64,000 nucleotides of DNA, taken from contig OY743179.1 in the NCBI GenBank assembly GCA_963555705.1, positions 20,654,692 to 20,718,691 of the forward strand, in the 5' to 3' direction. Source of the DNA: Ligustrum vulgare (taxonomy: Eukaryota; Streptophyta; Magnoliopsida; Lamiales; Oleaceae). Both the position numbers and the translations under genes were made by a program. Each line of letters starts with the position of its first letter. The stretch's first letter is position 1. The notes beneath the pieces were generated by a model that did not search any database, was not told where the DNA came from, and worked only from the letters and a program-made list of their open reading frames with translations. Shown piece after piece: positions 41,240 through 50,929 of this stretch.

Positions 41240-41495
41240 AGTGAGGGGTGCTACTATGAGCGAACAAAAATCAAATAAAATCATAAACAAAATTAATAAA
41301 AGTATATAAAATTTCAAGGACTAGGTTGTAACTTTTCTAAATCTTAATGAGTTTAGTTGAAATATGATATATAAGGGTATATGTGGTAGTTTATAGTGTT
41401 ATAAGGCTATTTTTAAAAGATATAAAATTGTTAGAGTATTTTCAAAAATTGGTAAAATTTTATGGGTATTTTCATGTATTTTCTCGTAGTTTTAC

Positions 41496-41586
41496 CGACA
41501 TTATCGAGGCCAAGAAACAAGATCTTGGCCTATTTTTACCACAAGCCGAGTGAAGCCAAGACGTCGTAAAACCAGTCATATCACAT
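41496..41586 (-). pseudogene. SAR1 first coding exon, 5' part (copy A)
   Basis: The minus strand encodes DWFYDVLASLGL, then (after two stops in the WQKEAK segment) ILFLGLDNVGKTT, the P-loop (usual GLDNAGKTT). The start region reads ATG TGA TAT GAC TGG, so the N-terminal amphipathic MFLF segment is lost. The insertion splits the exon inside the P-loop. Confidence 0.85.
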
Positions 41587-41714
41587 GTTGTTCAACGGTC
41601 AATCGGTACAAAAAAAAATGGGTACACCCATAGACGCAAATAGCATTTTTGTACAGTAATAGCGTGCTCTGTTTGATAAAATCACGATAACGTAAAGATA
41701 TGTTGAATTATGTT

Positions 41715-41840
41715 AGATTCTCCTCAATGTTCATCCCGAAATGACCTCCTACTCACATGGGTAAGAGATCTACACACTGTGGATCCCACACCCATGTGAG
41801 TGGAGGTCATCCCCAAGGTGAACGTCGAGAGGAGTGTAGC
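41715..41840. repeat. Hairpin-forming inverted repeat upstream of SAR1 (copy A)
   Basis: 'gacctcctactcacatgggt' (about 41740-41761) pairs with 'acccatgtgagtggaggtca' (41789-41809), and flanking ctcctcaatgttca pairs with tgaacgtcgagaggag. Arms of about 43 bp, loop about 28 bp. A diverged equivalent lies at about 49738-49858 in copy B. MITE-like, or part of the ancestral upstream region. Confidence 0.6.
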
Positions 41841-41953
41841 ATTGTCCAGATATGTTTTATCCAGGTTTTTTTAACCATTTTTTACTTTTTTCTATTTATA
41901 TAAGTAATAATCAATAATTGTTTATAAATAATTTTTCCATGGTCAGTAGTATT

Positions 41954-42246
41954 AGATAATCCTGAATCATCGCTTCAAGGCACATCTTCCAGTGGCAAAA
42001 GGAATGATTGGTAAGTGCTCACTGCGTCCGGGTGTAGGGTTAGAATCCTGAAATATTGGATTTGCTTCTTGTGAAAAGCGGGAGTTATTGAGAATTGCTC
42101 ATATTTACTCAAATTCCTCCATCCTGATATCTGAGAGGCATAATCTAGATTTACAATCTTGAATCAATGATCTTACGTGTGGTCGGTTCGAACCCTCAAG
42201 GTGTGGGAAACACTTTTTTTTTTTTTTTTTAAGATAATCATGAATC
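41954..42246 (+). mobile_element. SINE insertion specific to copy A
   Basis: The body at 41969-42231 carries an A-box-like 'ggaatgattggtaagtgctc', a B-box-like 'agggttagaatcctg', a second B-like 'ggttcgaaccctc' near the 3' part and a T-run tail (42214-42230). It is flanked by agataatcctgaatc (41954-41968) and agataatcatgaatc (42232-42246), one mismatch. Copy B has the empty site at about 49974-49988. Confidence 0.75.
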
Positions 42247-42249
42247 CTC

Positions 42250-43010
42250 AATCTATCGCCCACCTGACGAATTGGTTTCTAGTCTTGAAAAAGCAATAAG
42301 ATGGTTGTTAACCTTTTTGTCATAAAAAATAAAAATAATTGCGAAAGAAGGAAGTATGAGCTTTCTTTTCTAGTATTCCACCCAAGAGTTCAAGATCACA
42401 AAACAGAGGAAATACACGTGAGTCTCCTTTTACTTCCAAACTTATGCAGAGCCATATTCTCAAATTAAAAAAAAAAACTTATGCAGAGGTATATTAATTT
42501 GAACTGTGACGTTTTTTTCATGATGACTTGATTATTTAACAAATATTTTGATAATTTACATTATCGACTCCGAATTGCGTCACTATAGTTTAAGTAATAA
42601 ATTCAACTTACACTTTTAGCATTCTTTTGAAAAATCAAATAAATTGATTTATTTATTGGTTTATAAATTAGTATATGAACTAAACAATTTTTCAAATCAA
42701 TTTTTAACCACATACATATAATTTATAATATCTATGATTTGATGATAATGTTTGAAGTTTCATAAATCAAATAAATTGATTTATAAATTCGATGATATTT
42801 CTATGAGAGACATTAGCAAATAAAGTATCTTTACAATATACATACGCACATGATGATACGTAATCATCATACTCTGAAAATATTTAGAGAAATACTTTCT
42901 TGTAATGAAGAATCTCTAGAATTACTTAGAATATGATGTTTTGTGTATCAAAAAACTCTTGATTGAGTTTTGTATACCCATAAATGAACGTTTTGAGTTC
43001 ATATGTAATA
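42250..43010. other. Upstream sequence of SAR1, no gene seen
   Basis: Colinear with 50114-50900. Includes a family 1 MITE copy at about 42640-42800. No coding sequence. Confidence 0.5.
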
Positions 43011-43011
43011 A

Positions 43012-43037
43012 TAGTATTTCTCCCGTGCGATGCACAG
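43012..43037 (-). mobile_element. Helitron-like hairpin (copy A)
   Basis: 'cccgtgcgatgcacag' (plus strand) forms a GC hairpin in AT-rich sequence. On the minus strand it is followed by GAGAAATACTATTA; the expected CTAG end reads CTAT. The related copy at 50914-50928 has a perfect stem. Confidence 0.3.
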
Positions 43038-43975
43038 AAGTTATTAAAAAATATTAATTTCGATAAGTATTTGAAAAAACTGTAATGTTTATACATAATT
43101 AAAACAAATCCAAAATGCATGAAAAATAATATTATATCACAATAACTAATTATATTTTAAAAATAATATAACTAATTCAAATTATAATAACTGCTTCGAA
43201 TAGTAAGTAAATTTATATATTTAAGTAATACATGATTGTTAATTTCAATAATTTTTATGAGCTATTATTAATTTTAAAGAAAATACAAATTTAATAATTT
43301 ATTTAATTGTATATCATGTTTGATGTAATATTATGAGTACAGTATTAATTTTCTGAAATACATCAATATATTTCTCACGATTTTTACATTCTCCCATCGT
43401 ATTTAAGTTTTCTAATTCTCACATTCAAAAATATTAATTAAAATATTAAAAATGCGTACTTAACTTAAACCCACAAATATTTTTATTAACGAATAAAATT
43501 TTATTTTTTACTTATAAAATCAAATAGTCAAGAATAATAATTACGTAAATTTAGCAATTATTATGATATGACGATATAAAATGTTGGAGTAAAAAAATTA
43601 TACTGAAAATCGTATACTATATAACGTATAACATTTACGCAACTATTAAAATTAAGAATGATTAAAAAAATATAATTCATTATTAATCATAGTATTCACA
43701 TTTTTTGCACTTGCCTATCTTATTTAAAATTTTCACGAAATTTCTTGCGGAAACATTAATCACAATAATGGGTCTCATTATTTCAAATTATAATAACTTC
43801 GTTGATTAATAAAATACAATTTATATATGTAAATAATAAATTGTTACCACTTGCTTCTCGTATTTTAACCTTTTTCCCCCAATTTCCATTCAAAAACACC
43901 AATCACATAATAATATATAGGATAAATAATTCATAATATTAAAATAAGAATAACAAACAAATAAAAACCTCATTA

Positions 43976-43976
<1 letters not shown>

Positions 43977-44010
<34 letters not shown>

Positions 44011-44030
44011 TAATAACAACAATAACAACT
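43977..44030 (+). repeat. (AAT)n/(AAC)n microsatellite
   Basis: Run of taa/aat trinucleotides grading into aac. Confidence 0.85.
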
Positions 44031-44363
44031 ATAAAATTAACATCAAATAAAGATATAATATGCTAAACTACTTTAAATTATTACTTTCCGGTTCTAGAAG
44101 AGGGAGAAATACTAAAATTTTCTGAAATACAAACCACGTATTATTTAAATAATGGGTCTTATTATTTCAAATTATAATATCTTCATTGAATGATAAAAGA
44201 CAATTTATATATTTAAATAATAAATTACTGCAATTTGCTTCTCGTATTTTAACCTTTTTTTCCCACAATTTCCATTCAAAAAAACCAATCACATCTATAT
44301 TATATAGGATAAATAATTCATAATATTAAAATAAGAACAACAAATAAATAAAATACTTCATTA

Positions 44364-44407
<44 letters not shown>

Positions 44408-44440
44408 CAACAACAACAACAATAATAACAACAACAACTA
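44364..44440 (+). repeat. (AAT)n then (AAC)n compound microsatellite
   Basis: About 14 aat units followed by about 8 aac units. A shorter equivalent lies at 52184-52235 in copy B. Confidence 0.85.
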
Positions 44441-45069
44441 CTATAAAATCAACATCAAATAAATATATAATATGCTAAACGACTTTAAAATATCACTTTT
44501 CATTTCTAAAAAAAAAAATACTAAAATTATGTTTTGATTATTATCATTTGTTATCTTTTATATTACAAATATTACAAATCATATTTTATGAATTATTTAT
44601 CTTATATATTATTAAAGTAAGAACAACAAATAAATAAAATATATCATATAGTAATAACATATTAATTATAATAACTATAAAATCAACATCAGATAGAGGC
44701 ATAATATAATAAATTAATTTAAAATATTTCTTTTAAAAAGAGAAAAAAATAGCAATTCAAAAGAAAGAAAGGCAAAGCAACTCCAAAATCTTCAACATAC
44801 TAATATCTACCCTTGTTCGGAACTTTCTCCAAGTTTATAAATTGTTTTTTTTCATTTTTCGAAGTAAAATGTGTGGTTGATAAGTGGAAAGAGAAAAAAT
44901 ATCATGTAATTAAAAAGTGATTTGAGAAATTGTGTAGATTATAATTTGATTTATAAATCAAAAATTCATTAATCGAACAATAACCAAAAAAAAAATTAAA
45001 ATAATGTGGCTGTCAGATGGACAGCCGCATATTTTCAAGACAAAAATATTCAAATGGGATGTCAGTGAA

Positions 45070-46631
45070 TACCATTTGAATTTGAAATAAAATTTTAAAA
45101 ACATGTTTTTTATGTTTTCTTGATAAAATGTGTGGTTGAAAAGTGAAAAGAAAAAATGTATGTGATTAAAAAGTAATTTGAGAAATTATGGTTTTAAAAT
45201 CATGTTTTTAAACATGTTTGCCAAACAAAGGAAAGAAAAAAAAATACTTTAACCACACACATTTTCTCTATATTTATTCAAAGCATTACTTTTTTTTTTC
45301 AAAAATCATTTTTTGTTACATTTTACCAATAAAATAATCTGCAAAAAAAAAAAATTAAAAAAATTCTCTACTTTTAACCTTACATTCTGAAAATTACTAT
45401 TTCAAATAATGTGATTTGTAATATTTTTGTAAAATGTGTGATCGAAATTTAATAATTATACATGTATTAAAAATTATTATGACAAAATAAAATATAAGAA
45501 TGGCACATCACAAAATACTAAATTACAAAAATATACATTGCAAGATAGGAAAAAAAGTTAACTCTGTTTGTTAAAAGTTTTGTATTTAAAAACTTTTTTT
45601 TTATGTTTTCTTGATAAAATGTGTAGTTCAAAAGTGGAAAGAAAAAATGTATGTGATTAAAAAGTGATTTGAGAAATTATAATTTAAAAATCTTGTTTTT
45701 GAACATGTTTGCCAAACAGAGAAAAGAAAAAAATGTAGTGAAAAAAAAAATACTTTAAACTACACACATTTTCTCTATATTTATTCAAAACATTACTTTT
45801 TTTTTCAAAACTCATTTTCTGCCACATTTTACCAAAAAAAATAATCTACACAAACTAAAAAATAAATAAAAAATCTCTACATTTTTAACCTTACATTCTA
45901 AAAAAATTACTATTTCAAATAATGTGATTTGTAAATGTGTGATCGAAATTTAATAATTGTACGTACATTAAAAATTATTATGAAAAAATAAAAGAAAATA
46001 ATGGCACATCACAAAAGACTAAATTACAAAAATATGCATAGCAAGAAAAAAAAAAGTTAGCTCCGTTTGTTAAAAGTTTTGTGCTTAAAATTTTTTATTT
46101 TTATGTTTTCTTGGTAAAATGTGTGGTTGAAAAATGAAAAAAATGTATGTGGTTAAAGAATGATTTGAGAAATTATGATTTAAAAATCTTGTTTTTAAAC
46201 ATGTTTGTCAAACATTGGAAGAAAAAAATGTAGTGAAAAAAAAATATCTATATATATATATATATATGTACTTACTTTAACCACATATTTTCTTTCCACT
46301 TATTAATCACACATTTTCTCTATACTTATTCAAAATATTACTTTTTTTCAAAACTCATTTTATGCCGCATTTTACCAATAAAATAATCTACACACAAATA
46401 AAAAAAAATCTCTACTTTTAACCTTACATTCTGAAAAATTACTATTTTAAATAATGTGATTTATAAAATTTTTGTAAAATGTGTGATCGAAATTTAATAA
46501 TTGTACGTGTATTAAAAATTATCATAACAAAATAAAAGATAAGAATGACACAACACAAAAGACTAAATTACAAAAATATACATAGTAAGACAAAAAAAGT
46601 TAGCTCTATTTGTTAAAAGTTTTGTTTTTAG
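45070..46631 (+). repeat. About 0.5-kb tandem array derived from MITE family 1 (copy A)
   Basis: Three monomers. The landmark 'tttgttaaaagttttgt' recurs at about 45567, 46065 and 46608. Each monomer contains both inverted halves of family 1 ('aaatgtatgtgattaaaaag' and 'taaccacacacattttctc') plus a unique part 'aatggcacatcacaaaa'. The array is cut at 46631 by gypsy sequence. Confidence 0.7.
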
Positions 46632-46672
46632 TTACATTGTTCGAGGATGAACAAATATTCTAATTTGGGGGG
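46632..46672 (+). mobile_element. Truncated gypsy 3' internal end with PPT
   Basis: 'gttcgaggatgaacaaa' matches the common end of gypsy pol (FEDEQ-like), followed by a polypurine tract tttgggggg at 46664-46672 directly before an LTR start. Confidence 0.6.
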
Positions 46673-46674
46673 TT

Positions 46675-49045
46675 TGATACGTGTATTTTATACACTTATT
46701 TATCTCTCAAAATTGGGATATATATTATTTTTTATTAATAAACTCTACTTAGTGTTTATTTTATTATTTCAGGTTTTACCCCAAAAGTCGAGAAGATGGA
46801 AAAATTGAAGCTATTACACAACAATTGAATGCAAAAACTCAAGATTTGAATCAATTGGAGACTAAAGTCGAAAGACCAAACGTGCAATTAACTCAAGAAT
46901 CAAGTCACATTTTCTTGAAAGAATTGATGCCTCAAAAATAAAACTATACTAAGGTTTCATGGGCCTCAAAATCAAATGCAAGAAAACTCTTTTGACTCAA
47001 ATAAGAGCATCTCCAATGAGACATTGTCTAAACTAAAAAATAGGTGTCATTTGGCATAAATTAATTGGATGTCTTATAAGTGTCTAACAAATAGACATTG
47101 AGGCAAAAATTGATTTCCAATACATAATGTCTACAACCCAATTATTATGCCTATGTGGCATTTTTATTGTTTAAAATAAAACCCAATCATTTTCCTTGAC
47201 AAATTGGGTCCTTTTTTTTTTTTTTAATCTCTATTTTTTTTAACTGCACCATCAAATCCTCCCATGACACTTATTTCCTTTGCTTCCTGCAATTATTTTT
47301 GTTGATTTTCTTGTTTTTCAGTATCAAATAAAGGAGTATGTTTAACGTTGAGGTCAATAGGTTGAATGACATAAATCATTTTCTTGGCCAGAAGACAGTA
47401 AGCATCAATGACGGTCATGTAGTTGAAATACCCAAAATAGCAGTCAAAATTGGCTTGAATTTCTTGAGGATATATACAGTTAGCATGTCTAACATGTCTT
47501 CTAGAATTGAACATGGAGTTGGACAATGTCTAATTTTATTTTTTTTTGCCAACTCACCATGACATGGGTACATTGGAGGATAAAATAAGTAGACATTGTC
47601 TATTTCAATGATGTGACACACTTTTTAAATTTGGACAATGTCCCATTGAAGATGCTATAAGGAGGGTCGATTTGTGTGCAATTAAAAGTGGCTATGATAT
47701 GTAAAATTGAAGGGAGTGAAGAGAAGAAATAGAGAGGAAATTAGGTTGGAGGAAATTAGGTTGGCTTGGTACTTCTACTTGGAGGAGAAGAGCTCGGCTA
47801 GGAAATAAAAGAAGTGGTGAGGTTTTGATACGTTGTGGAGGCAGCCGAGAAGGTGGTTGGAAGAAAAGGGAGTTTGCTGTGAGAATTAAGAGAAGAGAAG
47901 GCAGCCGAGGAGGATATAAAAAAGACGGATTGTGTGATGGAATAAAAAAGAGGACTCGGCAATTGGAATTCAGGTGGGCAGATTAAGTATTGCTGGGAAT
48001 TCTTGGGCAAAAAGTGGTAGGTTGGGAGACAAAAAATTGGGGAACAAAAGGGTAAAACTTGGTGGTCTTGGAATTAATTAGCAGCATTACTTGGTTGATT
48101 GGTGAGGAAGAAAAAGACGTGCGACTGCTAAGTGAAGTTGGCTGTGCAAATTGGAGGCTGTTGGTGCTAAAAAGTGAGGCTCACGGCTGGTGATTTTGCT
48201 GGGGGCAATGATTGGACTTAACTTCTTCAAACTCAGAGTTTTATTTATATTATTTATTGTTTTTTCTTTCAAGAATATAAGTAGCTAAATTGTTAATCGG
48301 GATTGAAGATATAGATTTAATGTTTTTAGTTTAATTTTGATTCTCAAATTGATGTTTACATGTTTATGTATTGATTTTATTATTGTTTTTAATGCTTGAG
48401 TTGTTTGATCACCAATTCATGATGTAATTGTTGTTTTCATAATCCAAGAGATGAATTAACAATTAGATCACGTAATAAAATTAGGCAATTTAAAAAAAAA
48501 AGATTGAGATATGAATTTGTGATTACCTATGGTCACTTATGAATTTCTAAGTAATTTAATGCATTTCGCTAAGGAAAACTCTAACTCACTTTAGAGATAC
48601 ATGGTTGACTTAGGTAAATATGTCTAATTTTAACTCGAGAGAGGTAAATTAGATATAAGCGTGAATTCGATCAAATACAATTTAGAAAACAACTTGAGAT
48701 GAGAAATTAAGTTAGAACATTAATTCTAAATCGTTAGTCCCGATATTCATTTAATTGTTCGAAAATCTACCACTTTAGTTCTTGCTTTTATTAGTTGCTT
48801 TTAGTTTTCAATTTCTACTTTCATTTTAATTGCATTGTTTATTTCATTAAATCTTTATTTTATTGTTGTTTTGGATTTTCTTGTAATTTATTTTCTTAGT
48901 TAGTTTTAGTAGTTCTCTTCTAGAAAATTTAGAATAGAAGTAAATTTATAACAAATAAATAGTCCTCGTGGGATCGATAACTCGAACTCAAAAGTCACTT
49001 TATTACTTGTTTACGATATCGTACACTTGCGTAATCAAACCAACA
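46675..49045 (+). mobile_element. LTR of a gypsy-like element between the two duplication copies
   Basis: Starts TGATACGTGTATTTTATACAC just after the PPT and ends near 'cgtacacttgcgtaatcaaa', CA at about 49045. It is homologous to the solo LTR at 59833-61349: same start, 'tttttaatgcttgaattgct', 'gatcaccaattcat' and 'gtacacttg' end. It contains a 651-bp MITE. As the internal part is nearly all missing, this is a truncated 3' end rather than a solo LTR. Confidence 0.65.
47001..47661. mobile_element. 651-bp MITE with about 24-bp TIRs
   Basis: Left end agcatctccaatgagacatt (from 47006) and right end reading outward agcatcttcaatgggacatt (to 47656) are inverted repeats with few mismatches. Flanked by ataag on both sides (47001-47005, 47657-47661). 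Nested in the LTR. Superfamily uncertain. Confidence 0.7.
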
Positions 49046-49248
49046 ACAAGCAAGAGAGGTCAGCTCAAGAGCTTAATTTCATATGTCTTACTCCCTTGAA
49101 TAAAAAAATTCACAGCTAACAAGCAAACTATCTTAATCCCGTTTAACCAAAACGAAAAGAGAGAGACAAATCTGGATTACGTTACGTTCGATTCAAGACA
49201 CAAACTTAGCGGAGGATACACAAGTATCTAGATTAATTACTTGTATAC

Positions 49249-49380
49249 CTTGGCATAATAATCCTTCCAGACTGTACGGGCGATCTGATGGCCTCCCAAG
49301 TCAAAGGCTTTGAACTTAATTTTCCCAATACTCAACTCTTCTGATGTCGGATATTGCGTCGGCTGATGCTGCACTAATCT
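49249..49380 (-). pseudogene. SAR1 middle exon (copy B)
   Basis: 132-bp exon matching 25658-25789, open throughout, with switch I and DLGGHQ intact. It has an intact donor AAG|GT (49247-49248) and acceptor AG. The last coding exon is absent because the duplication ends just downstream. Confidence 0.88.
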
Positions 49381-49482
49381 CTACAAATAATCCATAAATC
49401 CTATCCATCAAAACAATCAAAATCCAAGTAAAAGAAAACATTAATTTCATAATTCTGAAAAATAATAGACAAAAAAAATTAC

Positions 49483-49605
49483 CTCGTCCTTGAGCATGTG
49501 GAGAGTAGTTTTACCAGCATTACCGAGGCCAAGAAACAAGATCTAGGCCTCTTTTTGCCGCAAGCCGAGTGAAGCCAAGACGTCGTAAAACCAGTCACAT
49601 CACAT
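49483..49605 (-). pseudogene. SAR1 first coding exon (copy B)
   Basis: Uninterrupted exon: DWFYDVLASLGLRQKEA, a stop (TAG for the usual Lys), then ILFLGLGNAGKTT and HMLKDE. The P-loop Asp is Gly and one Leu codon is missing after KTT. Donor GT at 49481-49482. The intron to the middle exon is only about 100 bp, showing the ancestral size. It serves as the empty site for both large insertions in copy A. Confidence 0.88.
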
Positions 49606-49995
49606 GTTGATCAACGATCATCATACAATCGATACAAAAAAGAATGGGTACACCCATCGACACAAATAACATTTTTGTATAGTGATAGCGTTTGGTAAAA
49701 TTATTGTAACGTAAATATATGTAGAATTATGCTAAATTCCTCTCAACGCTCACCTCGAGATGACCCCCTACTCACATGAGTATGGAGACCACACACTGCG
49801 GACCCCACACCCATGTTTGTAGGAGGTCATCCCTAAGCTGAACGTCAAGGAAAGTGTAGTATAGCCCAGATATGTTTTATCCAGGTTTCTTTAACCATTT
49901 TTTACTTTTTTCTATTTATAAGCAATAATCAATAATTGTTTATAAATAATTTCTCCACGGTCAGTAGTATTGGATAATCCTCAATCTATCGCCCC

Positions 49996-50131
49996 ACCTA
50001 ACGGATTGGTTTCCTGGCTCCTTGGAGGCATAACCTGGATTTACCTTCCCGAACCAATGGCCTTATGCGTGGTCGGTTCGGGCCCTCAAGGTGTGGGCTA
50101 CACCTTTTTTTTTACCTAACGGATTGGTTTC
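49996..50131 (+). mobile_element. 5'-truncated SINE insertion specific to copy B
   Basis: The 100-bp body (50014-50113) matches the 3' part of the copy A SINE ('ggaggcataacctggattta', 'gtggtcggttcgggccctc', T tail). It is flanked by perfect 18-bp duplications acctaacggattggtttc (49996-50013 and 50114-50131). Copy A has the empty site near 42262. 5' truncation suggests LINE-type reverse transcription. Confidence 0.88.
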
Positions 50132-50913
50132 TAGTCTTGAAAAAGCAATAAGATGGGTTGTTAACCTTTTTGTTATAAAAAATAAAAATAATTGCGAAAG
50201 AAGGCAGTGTGAGCTTTCTTTTCTAGCATTCCACCCAAGAGTTCAAGATCACAAAACAGAGGAAATGCATGTGAGTCTCCTTGAAGAATGAAATCTATTT
50301 TTAAAATATAGATAAAAAGTGATTTTAGTGTATAAAAATGAGCTAACATAGGCATTCTAAGGAGCTAAATTTTACTTCCAAACTCATGCAGAGGTATATT
50401 AATTTGAAGTGTGACGTTTTTTCATGATGACTTGATTATTTAACAAATATTTTGATAATTTACATTATCGACTCCCAATTGCATCACTATAGTTTAAGTA
50501 ATAAATTCAACTTAGACTTTTGCATTCGTCTGGTAAATCAAATAAATTGATTTATAAATCAATTTATGAACTAAACAATTTTTTAAATCAATTTTTAACC
50601 ACATACATATAGTTTATAATATCTATGATTTGATGATAATGTTTGAAGTTTTATAAACCAAATAAATTGATTTATAAATTCGATGATATTTCTATGAGAG
50701 ATATTAACAAATAAAGTATCTTTGTGATATACCTACGCACATGATAATAAGTAATCATAATACTCTGAAAATATTTAGAGAAATGCTTTCTTCTAATGAA
50801 GAATCTCTAGAATTACTTAAATATGATGTTTTGTGTATCAGAAAACTCTTGATTGAGTTTTGTACGCCCATAAATGAACGTTTTTGAGTTCATATGTAAT
50901 AATAGTATTTCTC

Positions 50914-50928
50914 CCGTGCGATGCACGG
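50914..50928 (-). mobile_element. Helitron-like hairpin (copy B)
   Basis: CCGTGCATCGCACGG, a perfect 6-bp GC stem with a 3-nt loop on the minus strand, followed by GAGAAATACTATTATT. See the copies at 10162 and 43022. Confidence 0.3.
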
Positions 50929-50929
50929 A

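Larger units (their letters stand above)
31644..41495 (-). mobile_element. Endogenous pararetrovirus-like (Caulimoviridae) insertion with 10-bp flanking duplication
   Basis: 9.8 kb (31654-41485) inserted in the SAR1 exon between direct repeats gtagttttac (31644-31653 and 41486-41495). Copy B shows the uninterrupted exon. On the minus strand the order is: tRNA-Met primer site, small ORFs, capsid with zinc knuckle, 30K movement protein, retropepsin, reverse transcriptase, RNase H, transactivator-like region, TATA promoter, leader, more small ORFs. No integrase and no LTRs are present, which excludes an LTR retrotransposon and fits Caulimoviridae. Capsid before movement protein recalls cavemovirus/solendovirus-type genomes; genus placement is tentative. 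Many stops and frameshifts show it is inactive. Outer ends resemble MULE termini (see the finding). Confidence 0.85.
43040..44810. other. AT-rich tract with AAT/AAC trinucleotide arrays, no gene
   Basis: Colinear with 50930-52610. Holds (AAT)n/(AAC)n arrays at about 43977-44030 and 44364-44440. Two internal stretches of about 350 bp are similar to each other ('gggtctcattatttcaaatt' to 'ctataaaatcaacatcaaat'), i.e. a tandem duplication. Confidence 0.5.
25506..46631. repeat. Segmental duplication, copy A
   Basis: Shares colinear sequence with 49097-55092: a SAR1 intron/exon (25506-25874), the first SAR1 coding exon (31594-31653 plus 41486-41586), about 400 bp upstream of it, the Helitron-like hairpin, AT-rich tracts and a 0.5-kb tandem array. 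Copy A is expanded by a 5.7-kb intron insertion, a 9.8-kb exon insertion and a SINE, all missing in copy B. Confidence 0.85.

Noticed and set aside
31654..41485. Interpretation as an LTR retrotransposon because of the TGGTATCAGAGC site and RT
   Set aside because: No sequence similarity between the two ends, no integrase, no TG...CA ends; a 30K movement protein is present and the flanking duplication is 10 bp rather than 5.
47293..47621. Overlapping 68-77 codon frames
   Set aside because: They lie within the 651-bp MITE and have no domain; chance frames.
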